5,831 nt of DNA from a bacterium (GTDB lineage: Bacteria; Bacillota; Clostridia; Oscillospirales; Acutalibacteraceae): contig JAHLBL010000116.1 of the NCBI GenBank assembly GCA_020625635.1, positions 1 to 5,831 on the forward strand, in the 5' to 3' direction. This document shows, in pieces, positions 5,281 through 5,831 of the stretch (positions are counted from its first letter, which is position 1; the number at the start of each line of letters is the position of its first letter). The notes beneath the pieces are model-generated. The model saw only the letters and a program-made list of their open reading frames with translations, was not told where the DNA came from and searched no databases. A program made the position numbers and the translations under genes.

Positions 5281-5831
5281 ATGAAAAGTAAAAAACCTAA
5301 GTACAGGATAGATAACAAAAAGCTGACGCGCCTTGTTGATAAAGCGCGTAAAGGTGACGAGCACGCGCTGGAACAGCTTGTAACGGAATCGAGCCGTTAC
5401 ATTTTCTATTACAGTCTTATGATGCTGCAAAGCGCGGATAAGGCACAGGACGCTGTTCAGGACGTGCTGCTGACGCTGCTCAGAAAAATCGATACAATTG
5501 AAAACTCCGCGGTATTCCTGAGCTGGCTGAAAATCGTCACGGCTAACTACTGCAAGAACAAGCTCTCGCGTGAACGCGAAAACTACAGCCTTGACGAAAG
5601 CTATGAATATGTCGTCGATGATTCCGAGCAGGTCGATCCCGCGCGCAAATTGGAGAGCGACGAATTCCGCTGTGTGATGCTTGAAGCGGTAAATAATCTT
5701 CCGCCATCACAGCGCGAAAGCGTGATGATGTATTATTACGAACAGCTCACAACCCGCGAAATTGCCGAGGCTCTCTCCGTAAGCGAGAACACTGTAAAGA
5801 GCCGATTGCGGTACGCGCGCAACGGTATCCG
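5281..5831 (+). CDS. ECF-subfamily RNA polymerase sigma factor (3' end outside the window)
   Basis: The reading frame stays open from the ATG at 5281 to the window end, giving 183 complete codons. The product directs RNA polymerase to a specific promoter set, usually in response to an envelope or other external signal. Residues 16-100 fit sigma region 2: LVDKARKGDEHALEQLV, then DAVQDVLLTLL (57-67) for core binding and FLSWLKIVTANYCKNKL (79-95), which covers -10 recognition. Residues 101-130 are an acidic linker. Residues 134-183 fit region 4, with LPPSQRESVMMYYYEQL followed by the helix-turn-helix TTREIAEALSVSENTVKSRL (157-176) for -35 recognition. Regions 1.1 and 3 are absent, as expected for ECF factors. 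The sequence probably ends within a few codons. An anti-sigma gene, if present, would lie downstream and is not visible. It follows the amylase terminator, so a separate promoter is expected. Confidence 0.92.
   Translation, partial: MKSKKPKYRIDNKKLTRLVDKARKGDEHALEQLVTESSRYIFYYSLMMLQSADKAQDAVQDVLLTLLRKIDTIENSAVFLSWLKIVTANYCKNKLSRERENYSLDESYEYVVDDSEQVDPARKLESDEFRCVMLEAVNNLPPSQRESVMMYYYEQLTTREIAEALSVSENTVKSRLRYARNGI

Noticed and set aside
5274..5291. Five-codon ORF (ATG AGT AAT GAA AAG TAA) overlapping the sigma factor start
   Set aside because: Its ATG is only 1 base from the G-run that serves the sigma gene; it is too short to be taken as a leader peptide without conservation evidence.

Overview
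The window looks like a chromosomal segment of a low-to-mid GC Gram-positive gut or rumen bacterium, most likely Ruminococcus or a relative in Oscillospiraceae/Clostridia. This is inferred from strong AGGAGG-type ribosome binding sites, a BspA-type leucine-rich-repeat lipoprotein, a clostridial-type sirtuin and a secreted starch-degrading GH13 enzyme with a starch-binding module. No species assignment is possible from the sequence alone. No mobile element, CRISPR array, tRNA or rRNA was recognised.

Layout. Bases 1-51 are the last 16 codons of a plus-strand gene. A hairpin at 52-84 follows, with T-runs on both strands, so it can end transcription from both sides. A minus-strand gene (104-1117) encodes a 337-residue lipoprotein built mostly of 23-residue leucine-rich repeats. 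It is divergent from a plus-strand pair: a Sir2-family NAD-dependent deacylase (1260-1982) and, 4 bases later, a Cof-type HAD phosphatase (1987-2793). Bases 1118-1259 hold the divergent promoters and a 10-bp palindrome. A 134-base AT-rich control region (2794-2927) precedes the largest gene (2928-5168), a secreted 746-residue alpha-amylase family enzyme. That gene ends at a hairpin capped by a UUCG loop (5184-5209). An ECF-type sigma factor gene starts at 5281 and runs off the window end; it is complete at its 5' end.

How the genes relate. Sir2 and the HAD phosphatase are almost certainly co-transcribed. The amylase appears to be its own transcription unit, with a strong RBS, a dedicated promoter region and its own terminator. 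The sigma factor follows that terminator and may have an ECF-like promoter. The lipoprotein and the amylase are both exported, but nothing in the sequence ties them functionally.

This is mostly an ordinary chromosomal region, and I do not see convincing evidence of an undescribed system. The parts most worth a second look are the control region of the amylase (tandem TATAAT boxes in a 14-bp palindrome, flanked by a bulged inverted repeat with a third related arm upstream), a Trp-rich insertion in the amylase catalytic domain, and the ECF-like promoter ahead of the sigma gene.
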